A DNA stretch of 17,030 nt from Lachnospiraceae bacterium (GCA_009774655.1 VSOD01000031.1:1-17030), one strand, 5' to 3'; positions 6,981 to 13,959 are shown, numbered from the stretch's first letter. A program made the numbers and translations. Notes: generated from the sequence alone by a model not told the origin.

Positions 6981-8257
6981 ACAACCGGCAACACCGCCGC
7001 CGCACCAATCCCGTACAGCACAAGCAGGATGGGCACCGCTCCTATTACCCGGCCACCCAGCGTATACAGGTCAAAGTAACCCAGCGCTGTGCCCACCTGC
7101 AGCAGTCTGTCCGGCAATAACCCCAGAATCTTATTGACTGCCGCACTTTCCAGATTCCCCAGAAAAGACGGCAGGAAAATCAGCACAAAGGGCACCATCA
7201 CCGCCGGCACGGCAGATCTTACCCTGGCAGACACCAGCATACACAGGCCCGCCATAAACAGACATCCCACATAGCCGCCTGCTGCGATCAGCACATATTT
7301 CTGCCAGACCGTAAGGTGATAGAAACATTTCCAATCCCCCTGCTCTGTCTGCACCGGACAATTCCAGCCGTCCGCACCCAGATAGCCCAGAACCGCAGCG
7401 CTGTAGATGAGCATCACCATCCAGTAGACCGCCGTGATAATCCCGACTCCGGCCCACACCTTGGCCGCCACCGCCCTGTCTCTTCCGTGGCAGGAAGCAA
7501 AGAACACCGCATCCGCCCGCCAGACGAATTCATTGGAGAAAATGCCGGCCACCAGATAGCCCAGAAACAGCATGGTGATCATCACCACCGTCGGCGCAAA
7601 TGTAAACAGCTGCGTCCACCCCTTCCGATAATCATAGTAAAAAGGCGTCTCAAGGCTCTCATACTGTCCGATCAGATATGCCTTTTCCGCTTCCGAATAC
7701 TGATCACCGGCCTCATCCGCAAGCCACTCCTGCAAGAGTCTTGTCCTGTTCTCATAGAAGGCTCCCGCCGCCTCTTCCGTCAAAGAATCCGCCCGGTAAT
7801 AATCATATGAGCGGAACGCCTCCGCATAGGAACAGTTCAACAGACGGCGTATTTCCGCTATCCCCTGTTTCCAGCCGTAGGCAATATTACTCTCTTTGAT
7901 CTGTTCCGATCTGCCCTCCGGCGTCTCATTGATGCGCCTGTTCTCCGCGATCACCTGTCGGATCGTCTCCTCCTCCAGATAACCGCTCCACGCTTTCTGC
8001 GCTGCCCGAAGGCTGCCCACTGCCGCCGGTCCCCTTTCGGATTCACCCGCCTCATTTACATACTCCACACTGAGGGCAAAATAAAGCGTAATGCCCAGTA
8101 CCAGCGCCAGCAGCAGAAATGCCAGCCTGCTTCTTGTCCCGGACAAAACCTTCCTGATCTCATAGTAGATCTGCTCTTTTCCGTTATGTCGATCTGTTAT
8201 CTTCTTATGTCGCACTCTTTTGGGCGGCATGTTTTGATGTAGAAGTTTCTGATTCAT
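6956..8257 (-). CDS. ABC transporter permease (ABC-2-like)
   Basis: This 433-residue membrane protein is the last gene of the ABC operon. It has one helix near residues 45-63, a large hydrophilic loop (about 64-205, rich in Glu/Arg/Tyr) and about five further helices in the C-terminal half (from LFTFAPTVVMITMLFLGYLV). This plan is typical of ABC-2 type exporter permeases. The start ATG at 8257 follows GGAGG with a 6-nt gap; a longer in-frame reading from 8335 runs through tandem-repeat DNA and lacks a ribosome binding site. The substrate is unknown. Its stop lies inside the 3' end of the opposite-strand blaR1-like gene. Confidence 0.75.
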   Translation of the reverse strand: MNQKLLHQNMPPKRVRHKKITDRHNGKEQIYYEIRKVLSGTRSRLAFLLLALVLGITLYFALSVEYVNEAGESERGPAAVGSLRAAQKAWSGYLEEETIRQVIAENRRINETPEGRSEQIKESNIAYGWKQGIAEIRRLLNCSYAEAFRSYDYYRADSLTEEAAGAFYENRTRLLQEWLADEAGDQYSEAEKAYLIGQYESLETPFYYDYRKGWTQLFTFAPTVVMITMLFLGYLVAGIFSNEFVWRADAVFFASCHGRDRAVAAKVWAGVGIITAVYWMVMLIYSAAVLGYLGADGWNCPVQTEQGDWKCFYHLTVWQKYVLIAAGGYVGCLFMAGLCMLVSARVRSAVPAVMVPFVLIFLPSFLGNLESAAVNKILGLLPDRLLQVGTALGYFDLYTLGGRVIGAVPILLVLYGIGAAAVLPVVYWCFVRS

Positions 8258-8283
8258 CGCTATCCTCCATTCCTGCTGCTCCT

Positions 8284-8458
8284 GATCCTCGCTACCGCTA
8301 GCCCTGGTCCGCTCCGCCAATCCTAATCCTCTCAACCGTCGGTCCTGGTCCGCTCAACCACTGGCCCTAAATCCTCGCCACCGCCGGCCCTAAATCTTTT
8401 CCAACGCTGGTCCTAATCTTCCCCACTATCATTCCTATTCCTCTCCGCCGCCTGCCCT
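8284..8458. repeat. 22-23 bp degenerate tandem repeat, about 8 units
   Basis: Units start at 8284, 8306 (19 nt), 8325, 8347, 8369, 8392, 8415 and 8437, nearly all ending in cct. The unit at 8437-8458 is the 3' end of the ATPase coding region; the stop codon (8435-8437) falls at the unit boundary. The tract fills the whole gap to the permease ribosome binding site. Confidence 0.75.
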
Positions 8459-9316
8459 TTCCCCAAAATAGTGCAAAAAGACATCCTCCAGCACGGCTTC
8501 CTCCAAAACTGCATTGTCCGCCGGTCTTTCCGCGGACAGAATCCGCAGCTGTGCTTCCCCGTGCAGGGTCTTGATATTGGAAACTTTGTATCGTTTCGTG
8601 TAGGAAGCTGCCTCATTTCGCGGCACACTCACCCGCCATACCTGCTCCGGCATTCCGGCGGTCAGTTCTTCCGTCGTACCGGTAATACAGATTTTCCCGT
8701 CTTTCATCAACAGAATCTCATTGGCGATATACTCGATGTCCGACACGATATGCGTGGATAAAAGCACCAGTCTGTCCTGTGCCAGCTCACTGATCAGATT
8801 GCGGAAGCGGATTCTCTCGTTGGGATCAAGCCCCGCCGTCGGCTCATCCAGAATCAGGATTCTGGGATCATTCAGCATGGCCTGGGCGATTCCCACCCGC
8901 CGCTTCATGCCGCCGGACAGTTTCTTCATCTTCTTGTTCTCCGCCTTCTCAAGCCCCACCTGCTGCAGCAAAAGCGCGGTCCGCTGTCTGGCTGCAGCAG
9001 GCCGCAGTCCCTTGATGGAACTGATATAGCGCAGATAATCCCTGACCGTAAAATCCGGATAAAAGCCGAAATCCTGCGGCAGATACCCCAATACTCTGCG
9101 ATATGCGCCATCCAGTTCAAAGATATCTTTCCCGTCCCACAAGATCCTTCCTCCCGTCGGCTTCAAAAGGGTGCACAGCATCCGCATCAGCGTGGTTTTC
9201 CCCGCTCCGTTCACGCCCAGAAGTCCATAGACCCCCGTCGTCAAAGTACAGGATACCCCGTCAACTGCCGCCACATCCTGAAATCTCTTTGTCAGATTTT
9301 CTATTTCCAGTTTCAT
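8435..9316 (-). CDS. ABC transporter ATP-binding protein
   Basis: This 293-residue ABC ATPase powers the two membrane proteins encoded on either side. Walker A is GVNGAGKTT (34-42), the Q-loop glutamine is Q81 in YLPQDFG, the signature LSGGM is at 133-137, Walker B LILDEP at 154-159, and the switch histidine is H189 in LSTHI. All catalytic residues are present. It belongs to the CcmA/drug-export type, followed by a C-terminal part of about 80 residues with no clear motif. The ATG at 9316 follows GGAGG with an 8-nt gap. Export of a peptide, lipid or drug is typical for the type; the actual substrate is unknown. Confidence 0.93.
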   Translation of the reverse strand: MKLEIENLTKRFQDVAAVDGVSCTLTTGVYGLLGVNGAGKTTLMRMLCTLLKPTGGRILWDGKDIFELDGAYRRVLGYLPQDFGFYPDFTVRDYLRYISSIKGLRPAAARQRTALLLQQVGLEKAENKKMKKLSGGMKRRVGIAQAMLNDPRILILDEPTAGLDPNERIRFRNLISELAQDRLVLLSTHIVSDIEYIANEILLMKDGKICITGTTEELTAGMPEQVWRVSVPRNEAASYTKRYKVSNIKTLHGEAQLRILSAERPADNAVLEEAVLEDVFLHYFGERAGGGEE

Positions 9317-9326
9317 AATCCCCGCC

Positions 9327-9398
9327 TCCTTTTATCCTTCCATCTCCTTCTATCCTTCCGTCCCTTTCTATTCTTCTGTCTCCTTCTATCCTTCCGTC
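9327..9398. repeat. 18-bp tandem repeat, four units
   Basis: Four units of 18 bp (9327-9344, 9345-9362, 9363-9380, 9381-9398) share the pattern tccttctatccttccgtc. The unit at 9381-9398 contains the last codons and the TAG stop (9386-9388) of the upstream membrane gene. The copies continue to the ATPase ribosome binding site. On the coding strand each unit holds an AAGGA- or AAGGG-like purine core. Confidence 0.85.
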
Positions 9399-10150
9399 TC
9401 TTCCAGGACTGCCCTGCAATTCCTCTGCCCCCTGTAAATACAGTAAATCAGGTAACAGAATGCCGTCACCAATACGCCATACCAGACAGGCACGGACACC
9501 TTTTCATAGAGATTCCCCAGCAGTACCACCTGCAGCCAGATTCCGGACCAGAGCAGGCACAAAAACACGGCGAATGCTTCCGGACAGGCCCGCCTGCTAT
9601 ACAGCGTGCGGAAACAGATGCAGCAGGTCACTGTCAGCGGCAGGAAGAACTGGAGCATGATCTCTTCCGGCACAAGCTGCCCGCCTCCCACGTTCACCAG
9701 GAAAAAAGCCGTCAACATCAGCACATCAACCATTGCAAATGCGAACAATCTGGCCACATAGATCTGCCGCAGCGAGTAAAAGGCTGCTCCCTCCACTTCC
9801 ATTGCGTTCCTTTCCCGGTTCTTCCACAACTCCGGCAGCAGGAGAACGCCAAACAGTGGCGCCGCGACTCCCATGATCCGCTGCTCATAAGAATTTCCTT
9901 CCATATATCTGATGAGCATACACAGAACCACCAGGACCACTCCCTGCAGCACCCACCACCGCCTGCGGATATAGCCGGCCTGCTGGTAGAGAAATTCCGC
10001 TCCCGTCAGGATATCGACGCTCTCTCCCTCATAGAATGCCGCTTTTGCACTGCGGACTACCTCCTGCAAGTGCTCTCCCCTGTACGGCGGTGACAGGGCA
10101 CTCTCCTGCAGCCGCAGTCTTTCTTTGAATTGTCTGTCTGTTCTATTCAC
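9386..10150 (-). CDS. Six-helix membrane protein of the ABC operon
   Basis: The product has 254 residues and is the first gene of the sigma-linked ABC operon. Residues 1-65 are hydrophilic and probably cytoplasmic; about six membrane helices follow (66-82, 92-107, 132-152, 165-183, 190-212, 221-239). I recognise no motif. Similar sets of ECF sigma, multi-helix membrane protein, ABC ATPase and permease are common in Lachnospiraceae, so it is probably a transporter component or a regulator of the sigma factor. The start chosen is GTG 10150, with GGGGGTG just before it; an upstream frame ends in a TGA overlapping it (GTGA). A longer reading from 10222 runs back towards the repeat element and lacks a ribosome binding site. 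Confidence 0.65.
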   Translation of the reverse strand: MNRTDRQFKERLRLQESALSPPYRGEHLQEVVRSAKAAFYEGESVDILTGAEFLYQQAGYIRRRWWVLQGVVLVVLCMLIRYMEGNSYEQRIMGVAAPLFGVLLLPELWKNRERNAMEVEGAAFYSLRQIYVARLFAFAMVDVLMLTAFFLVNVGGGQLVPEEIMLQFFLPLTVTCCICFRTLYSRRACPEAFAVFLCLLWSGIWLQVVLLGNLYEKVSVPVWYGVLVTAFCYLIYCIYRGQRNCRAVLEETEG

Positions 10151-10256
10151 ACATGCACCCCCATATCGCCCTCTTGACAGATCATGATCGTCCTGTCTGT
10201 CAGGTTCCTGCAGACACAGCAAGCCGCCGGACGCAGTCTCATTGAAAAGCGCTTTC
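10147..10256 (-). pseudogene. Possible 3' remnant of a lost first gene
   Basis: A minus-strand frame ends in TGA at 10147-10149, overlapping the GTG start of the membrane gene by 4 nt. Such stop-start overlap is normal between translationally coupled genes. About 35 codons (ending RTIMICQEGDMGVHV) remain between this stop and the 113-bp repeat element, and no start signal is left. It may be the end of a gene removed when the repeat arrived, or chance; I cannot name a family. Confidence 0.25.
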
Positions 10257-10369
10257 TATAGTAAACCTCCATCATGCACAACCTGGCGCTTAGCGGGCCG
10301 CATGGCCATCCATGCTGTGAAAGTCGAAGACTTTCATAGTTAACGACATTAGAAATTTTGTTTACTATA
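10257..10369. repeat. 113-bp MITE-like element with TATAGTAAAC terminal inverted repeats
   Basis: The ends are TATAGTAAAC (10257-10266) and GTTTACTATA (10360-10369), perfect 10-bp inverted repeats. The right 35 bp match the palindrome at 4802-4836 at about 32 positions. Inside are further hairpins: TGAAAGTC/GACTTTCA around GAA (10318-10336) and GCATGG/CCATGC (10300-10315). It has no coding capacity. It lies directly after the promoter at 10376-10403, so it should form most of the ABC operon's mRNA leader. Confidence 0.75.
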
Positions 10370-10375
10370 TCTATA

Positions 10376-10403
10376 ATAACGCTGGCAAATCCCAAAAAGA
10401 TAG
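10376..10403 (-). promoter_or_regulatory. ECF-type promoter of the ABC operon
   Basis: The minus strand reads CTATCTTTTTG, five free bases, TG, one free base, CAGCGTTAT. The same pattern with the same spacing lies before the sigma gene at 12086-12113. The T-rich -35 block and CGTTAT -10 look like an ECF promoter. It follows the methyltransferase terminator and faces the membrane-protein/ATPase/permease genes. Confidence 0.65.
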
Positions 10404-10422
10404 CCGCATAAAAAAGAACAGC

Positions 10423-10471
10423 AAAAAACCTCTGCTGCCCTGTTATCGCTTTTGCTCAGGCCTCAGAGGTT
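10423..10471 (-). terminator. Intrinsic terminator after the methyltransferase
   Basis: On the minus strand an 8-bp stem (AACCTCTG / CAGAGGTT, at 10464-10471 and 10427-10434) encloses an inner CCTG/CAGG stem and is followed by six T (10428-10423). It lies about 90 nt after the methyltransferase stop. Confidence 0.65.
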
Positions 10472-10501
10472 CTCTAAGATCAAATCTTTTTGATTATAGC
10501 T

Positions 10502-10546
10502 TACCCTCAGTGAACAAAAGTACACACGGTTTGTTCACTGAGGGTA
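10502..10546. repeat. Perfect 17-bp inverted repeat
   Basis: TACCCTCAGTGAACAAA (10502-10518) and its exact complement TTTGTTCACTGAGGGTA (10530-10546) enclose an 11-nt loop. It lies 13 nt past the methyltransferase stop. Neither strand has a T-run after it, so it is not a standard terminator; RNA protection or protein binding is possible. Confidence 0.85.
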
Positions 10547-10559
10547 TGATAATGAAATA

Positions 10560-11321
10560 TTACTCGCCCTTCCTCGCGATCACGCAATACCAGTCTGCCT
10601 CATCCACATCCTCACTCTGCACACACGCCGGAAAATTCATGATCTTAATATCTTCATAGCGCAGTTCCTTCAGCTTATGAAGCAGCAGTTCTCTTCTGAC
10701 CGGAATGTAGTGCTCCTCGAATTTCTCCTTTTGGAAAATCCTGTTGTCTTTCTCAAAAGTATAGAGCAGGTGGAACGTCATCGAATCGTCTTCGTGATAA
10801 TCCCACACCTGGATCAGATTGACCCTCGTATCCCCGTCAAAAAACGGGTTGTACAGGTAGAATCTGTTCCGCTCCCGCAGGATCTTATCCCAGTTGCGCA
10901 CGTCAAAATACAGATACCCGCCCGGCTTTACCAGCCGGTCCATCTGCCCAAGCGTCGCCAGAACATCTTCATTGCTCACATAAGGCAGAGAATTTCCCGT
11001 GCTGGCGACACAGTCAAATCTCTCCGAAAACTGTTCGGAAACCGAACGGAAATCGCAGCGCTTCACTTCTATATCCACATTTTTCTTCTGTGCCTTTTGC
11101 CTACACCGCGCCAACATCGTCTCGCTCAGATCGGAACCGTACAGACGAACTCCCAGCTCCGCCAACGGCAGTGTCACATTACCGGAACCGATGCTCACAT
11201 CCAGAAACGTTTTCACTGATTTGTCCTGCAATACAATCTCCCAATGTTTTTTGTATGTCTCGTATCTGCTTTCATCTTCCAGCAGATCATAAATATCCGC
11301 CCTATCGTATACACTTGCCAT
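10560..11321 (-). CDS. Class I SAM-dependent methyltransferase
   Basis: This 253-residue enzyme would transfer a methyl group from S-adenosylmethionine. The SAM-binding motif I is FLDVSIGSGNVTLPLA (39-54), then YGSDLSETML (61-70) holds the acidic residue for the ribose. Later come FDCVASTGNSLPYV and the LVKPGGYLYFDVRN block, all standard for small soluble methyltransferases. The substrate cannot be told; the overall look is of small-molecule enzymes. The ATG at 11321 follows GGGAGGAG with a 7-nt gap; the longer frame from 11399 starts in a purine-rich leader and is rejected. It has its own promoter and terminator, so it is a separate unit between the sigma gene and the ABC operon. Confidence 0.85.
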   Translation of the reverse strand: MASVYDRADIYDLLEDESRYETYKKHWEIVLQDKSVKTFLDVSIGSGNVTLPLAELGVRLYGSDLSETMLARCRQKAQKKNVDIEVKRCDFRSVSEQFSERFDCVASTGNSLPYVSNEDVLATLGQMDRLVKPGGYLYFDVRNWDKILRERNRFYLYNPFFDGDTRVNLIQVWDYHEDDSMTFHLLYTFEKDNRIFQKEKFEEHYIPVRRELLLHKLKELRYEDIKIMNFPACVQSEDVDEADWYCVIARKGE

Positions 11322-11414
11322 AATAATTCTCCTCCCGTTTTTGATCAATGCTGTCTTTCTTCTTCGCTTCGCTTTGCTTTCTAACTGCGTGTCTGACACT
11401 CGTCACTTTCCTTC

Positions 11415-11443
11415 AATATAACACTTCAAAGCGGCTGTTGCAA
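11415..11443 (-). promoter_or_regulatory. Sigma-A promoter of the methyltransferase
   Basis: On the minus strand TTGCAA (11443-11438), a 17-nt spacer and TATATT (11420-11415) form a good housekeeping promoter. Transcription would begin near 11408, past the sigma-gene stop at 11451. Confidence 0.65.
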
Positions 11444-11450
11444 GAAAACG

Positions 11451-11963
11451 CTATCCTCCGTCTCCCAAATACCCGGCCAGCAATTCCCGCGCCCGTCTGA
11501 TCCTGTACTTGACAAGCGGCAGGCCGATTCCCAGCATCACCGCGATATCCTTCTGCTTCTGTTCCTGCAGAAAATAGAGCACCGCAACTTCGCGCACCTC
11601 CTCCGGCAGCCGTTTGAAAGCCATCTGCACATCCAACCGCTCTTCTGCATTGTCCGCACGCGTATCCGCCTGCTCCGGCATCGTCTCCGTCGCGATCTCC
11701 TTATGCTTCCTGTGATAGTCATGGCACGTGTTGGCGGCGATCACATACAGATAGTTCGCCGCCTTTCCATAATGCCTGTACTGCTTCAACGACCGGAAAA
11801 ACCGCTCAAAAGTTTCCTGCGTCATATCCTCCGCATAACCATGATCCCCGATATGCACCTGACAGTAAGACAAAATCCGGGGATAATATTTTTCCACAAA
11901 AATCTCGCTCGCCTTTTCGTCTCCCATGCGCATTTTCTGCACAAGCAAAAAATCTCTGTCCAT
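11451..11963 (-). CDS. ECF (sigma-70 family) RNA polymerase sigma factor
   Basis: The product has 170 residues. Region 2 covers about residues 5-85 (EDMTQETFERFFRSL, then YLYVIAANTCHDYHRK) and region 4 about 113-165 (LPEEVREVAVLYFLQ, KQKDIAVMLGI, VKYRIRRARELL), as in short ECF factors lacking regions 1 and 3. I chose ATG 11963 rather than 11972 because the GAGGGG ribosome binding site directly abuts the first ATG and is 9 nt from the second. No typical zinc-finger anti-sigma gene lies next to it. A promoter element upstream (12086-12113) is repeated before the ABC operon, pointing to self-control and control of the transporter. Confidence 0.9.
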   Translation of the reverse strand: MDRDFLLVQKMRMGDEKASEIFVEKYYPRILSYCQVHIGDHGYAEDMTQETFERFFRSLKQYRHYGKAANYLYVIAANTCHDYHRKHKEIATETMPEQADTRADNAEERLDVQMAFKRLPEEVREVAVLYFLQEQKQKDIAVMLGIGLPLVKYRIRRARELLAGYLGDGG

Positions 11964-11998
11964 ACCGGACATCCCCTCGCTTTGTCTGTACTGGTCTT

Positions 11999-12063
11999 TG
12001 CACTCTGTTTCTGCATTCTGTTCCTGCCTTCTACTTGTGCATCCCGCTTCTGCATTCCGTATC
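11999..12063. repeat. 13-bp tandem repeat in the sigma-gene leader
   Basis: Five 13-bp units: tgcactctgtttc (11999-12011), tgcattctgttcc, tgccttctacttg, tgcatcccgcttc, tgcattccgtatc (to 12063). They fall between the putative start point near 12080 and the sigma ribosome binding site (11973-11978), so they form most of the mRNA leader. Confidence 0.75.
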
Positions 12064-12085
12064 CCGAAATGCTCTGTCTATCAAT

Positions 12086-12113
12086 ATAACGCTGCCAGTC
12101 AACAAAAAGATAG
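12086..12113 (-). promoter_or_regulatory. ECF-type promoter of the sigma gene
   Basis: The minus strand has CTATCTTTTTG, five bases, TG, one base, CAGCGTTAT, identical in pattern and spacing to 10376-10403. ECF factors commonly transcribe their own gene, so this is probably autoregulation. Confidence 0.65.
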
Positions 12114-12152
12114 TTTTCGCGCATGAAAAATATACTGCCCCCTCCGGCCGCA

Positions 12153-12220
12153 CATGATCAGCTGTTTCACATGCTCAACTGTTTCTCATACTCAACTGCT
12201 TCTCATGCTCAACTGTTTCT
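12153..12220. repeat. 17-bp tandem repeat, four units, at the yccF stop
   Basis: Units at 12153-12169, 12170-12186, 12187-12203 and 12204-12220 share catgctcaactgtttct. The last contains the final codons and TGA stop (12209-12211) of the yccF-like gene; the others lie downstream of it on the coding strand. Confidence 0.85.
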
Positions 12221-12577
12221 CACGATCGTCGCGCCAAACGGCATCAGCGCAAGTTTCGCGATCTTAAAGCACTGCAGGCCAAAGGGAATACCGATGATCG
12301 TTATACAAAGCAGCAGGCCGTTTATCGTCGCTCCCACTGCCAGCGGAATCCCGCTGACGATCAGCCACACAATATTCGCCAGCAGCGATATGGTCCCGCC
12401 GCCATACTGTACTTCCTTCCCAAAAGGAAAGAACGCCACGGAAGCAAACTTAAAACACTGCCGCCCGATCGGAATCCCGATGATCGTTATACACCACAGC
12501 AGGCCGGCAAGCGTCCATGACAGCCCCTGCAGAAGCCCTCCGCACAAAAACCAGATCAAATTTCCCAGACAACCCAT
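12209..12577 (-). CDS. YccF-family inner-membrane protein
   Basis: This 122-residue membrane protein holds two copies of the YccF domain motif: CITIIGIPIGRQCFKFA with FPFG (29-53) and CITIIGIPFGLQCFKIA with MPFG (91-115). The repetition shows also in the DNA. Hydrophobic stretches suggest three to four helices. The family's function is unknown. ATG 12577 follows AAAGGA with a 9-nt gap and gives MGCLGNLIWFLCGG, the usual family start; the longer frame to 12646 crosses the promoter and is rejected. The gene ends in a tandem repeat that includes its stop codon. Confidence 0.88.
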   Translation of the reverse strand: MGCLGNLIWFLCGGLLQGLSWTLAGLLWCITIIGIPIGRQCFKFASVAFFPFGKEVQYGGGTISLLANIVWLIVSGIPLAVGATINGLLLCITIIGIPFGLQCFKIAKLALMPFGATIVRNS

Positions 12578-12602
12578 ATAATCACATCCTTTCTCTGAAA
12601 AG

Positions 12603-12611
12603 AGTATAGCA
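12603..12611 (-). promoter_or_regulatory. Promoter (extended -10) of yccF
   Basis: The minus strand reads TGC-TATACT (box 12608-12603), about 25 nt before the start codon. The -35 region is weak. Confidence 0.45.
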
Positions 12612-12677
12612 TACTTTCCCGCCTCATAATACCCTTTCCCCGTCATTTCATGATTCCATCTGGTCCCTTTGCTTTTT

Positions 12678-12723
12678 GCAGATGCAGGAGCCGGAGCAGA
12701 AATTTGTTATGTCGTTTACTATA
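12678..12723 (-). repeat. Dispersed repeat copy next to the YCII gene
   Basis: From 12723 leftwards the minus strand reads TATAGTAAACGACATAACAA then ATTTCTG and, after one changed position, CTCCGGCTCCTGCA. This matches 16958 onward over about 40 nt. It begins 2 nt after the YCII stop codon. No second end is seen to the left, so the copy may be partial. Confidence 0.75.
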
Positions 12724-12725
12724 TC

Positions 12726-13025
12726 TTACAACAGATAGTTGTTCTCCTTGTCGGCTACCTGCAGCGCGGCAAGCAGATACGTCGCATAACCTTCCACAAC
12801 CAGCGGCTCCTGCCTGCACAGGGCATCGGCCTCCTCAAAGCTTTCCGTTTTGAAAATCACCATTCCGGCAACACCGGGATATCCCTTGAAAGGCCCGCAG
12901 AGAACGATCTTGCCGGCCTCATCCAGCTTTTTCAAATTCTCTACATGTCTTGTGATGACAGCCTTTGTAACCTTGTTGTAGGTTTTCCCCTTTTTGATCG
13001 TCATAACGTATAACCATTTTTCCAT
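12726..13025 (-). CDS. YCII-domain (YciI-like) protein
   Basis: This 99-residue protein matches the YCII family: MEKWLYVMTIKKG start, conserved His27 and Asp35 in RHVENLKKLDEAGKI, then LCGPF and VVEGYATYLL. The fold is a ferredoxin-like dimer and the His-Asp pair is thought to form an active site, but no reaction is established for this branch. GAGGG lies 7 nt before the ATG. It is divergent from azlC. The stop codon is followed almost at once by a dispersed repeat. Confidence 0.82.
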   Translation of the reverse strand: MEKWLYVMTIKKGKTYNKVTKAVITRHVENLKKLDEAGKIVLCGPFKGYPGVAGMVIFKTESFEEADALCRQEPLVVEGYATYLLAALQVADKENNYLL

Positions 13026-13152
13026 ATTGTTACCCTCGCTTCCCTTTTTGTTGATCAGAATGATCTTTTTCCATAAACAGATGATATCACTTCTAATATG
13101 ACATATAGCTGTCTTATTTGTCCAACTGTTTCGAAAACCTTATCATTGCACA

Positions 13153-13181
13153 TTGAAGCCCGCACCATTCCATGCTACTAT
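13153..13181 (+). promoter_or_regulatory. azlCD promoter
   Basis: TTGAAG (13153-13158), 17 nt, TACTAT (13176-13181). Start of transcription would be near 13188, about 50 nt before azlC. Confidence 0.6.
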
Positions 13182-13236
13182 AAGAAAATGAACGCCGCCA
13201 GACTATTGGCATACCACAGAATATCAAGGAGATCTT

Positions 13237-13959
13237 ATGAAAAACAATCTTTCTTCCGGACGACAGATCATGCAGGCTGCCCGCTGTGCTTTTCCCCATA
13301 CCATACCGATCTTTGCAGGATTCTGGTTCCTGGGAATCACCTACGGCATTTATATGAATGTATCCGGTTTCAGTTTTGTCTATCCCCTGCTCATGAGCCT
13401 GACAATCTTTGGCGGCTCACTGGAATTCGTGGCAGTTGAAATGCTGCTGTCTTCCTTTGCCCCGCTGCAGACGCTGGTCATGGCACTGATGATACAGGCC
13501 CGGCATCTTTTTTACGGTATCGCCATGCTGGACAGGTTTAAGGGGACAGGCTGGAAAAAAATCTATCTCATTTTCGGCATGTGTGACGAGAGTTTTTCCA
13601 TCAACTGTTCCGTACAGCCCCCGGAGGGTATAGATCCGGGCTGGTTTATGTTTTTCGTCACACTTTTCAACCAGATATATTGGGTCACGGGCGCTGCCCT
13701 CGGCGGCCTGCTGGGCTCACTGATCTCTTTTGACACGGAAGGACTGGAGTTTGTCATGACAGCGATGTTTGTAGTCATCTTCCTCGAACAATGGCTTAAG
13801 GAAAGAAAACATGATACGGCACTGATCGGTATCGTTGCTTCAACCGTCTGCCTGCTTCTCTTCGGCGCGGACACCTTCCTGCTGCCGACGATGGCCTGCA
13901 TCCTGTTCCTGCTGACCGTGTTCCGTAAACCGATCGAAAAGGCAGGTGAAAGGGCATGA
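13237..13959 (+). CDS. azlC: AzlC-family branched-chain amino acid exporter subunit
   Basis: This 240-residue membrane protein of the AzlC/LIV-E family works with AzlD to export branched-chain amino acids or analogues. Family features visible are the N-terminal AFPHTIPIFAGFWFLGITYG, FGGSLEFVAVEML, and ARHLFYGIAML, with about six to seven helices. The ATG at 13237 follows AAGGAG with a 5-nt gap. It overlaps azlD by 4 nt (ATGA), so the two are translationally coupled. The substrate is inferred from the family; no regulator gene lies adjacent. Confidence 0.92.
   Translation: MKNNLSSGRQIMQAARCAFPHTIPIFAGFWFLGITYGIYMNVSGFSFVYPLLMSLTIFGGSLEFVAVEMLLSSFAPLQTLVMALMIQARHLFYGIAMLDRFKGTGWKKIYLIFGMCDESFSINCSVQPPEGIDPGWFMFFVTLFNQIYWVTGAALGGLLGSLISFDTEGLEFVMTAMFVVIFLEQWLKERKHDTALIGIVASTVCLLLFGADTFLLPTMACILFLLTVFRKPIEKAGERA

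Noticed and set aside
8284..9398. Possible CRISPR array
   Set aside because: The units abut each other with no spacers, are degenerate and overlap coding ends; no cas gene is present.
10147..10395. 82-codon minus-strand gene
   Set aside because: Its first part is the promoter and repeat element; only the last 35 or so codons could be real.
12123..12581. Plus-strand frame across yccF
   Set aside because: Antisense of YccF and partly made from the tandem repeat; no family features.
13096..13125. TTGGAC / TCATAT promoter for the YCII gene
   Set aside because: The -10 box and the 18-nt spacing fit poorly; too weak to list as a feature.
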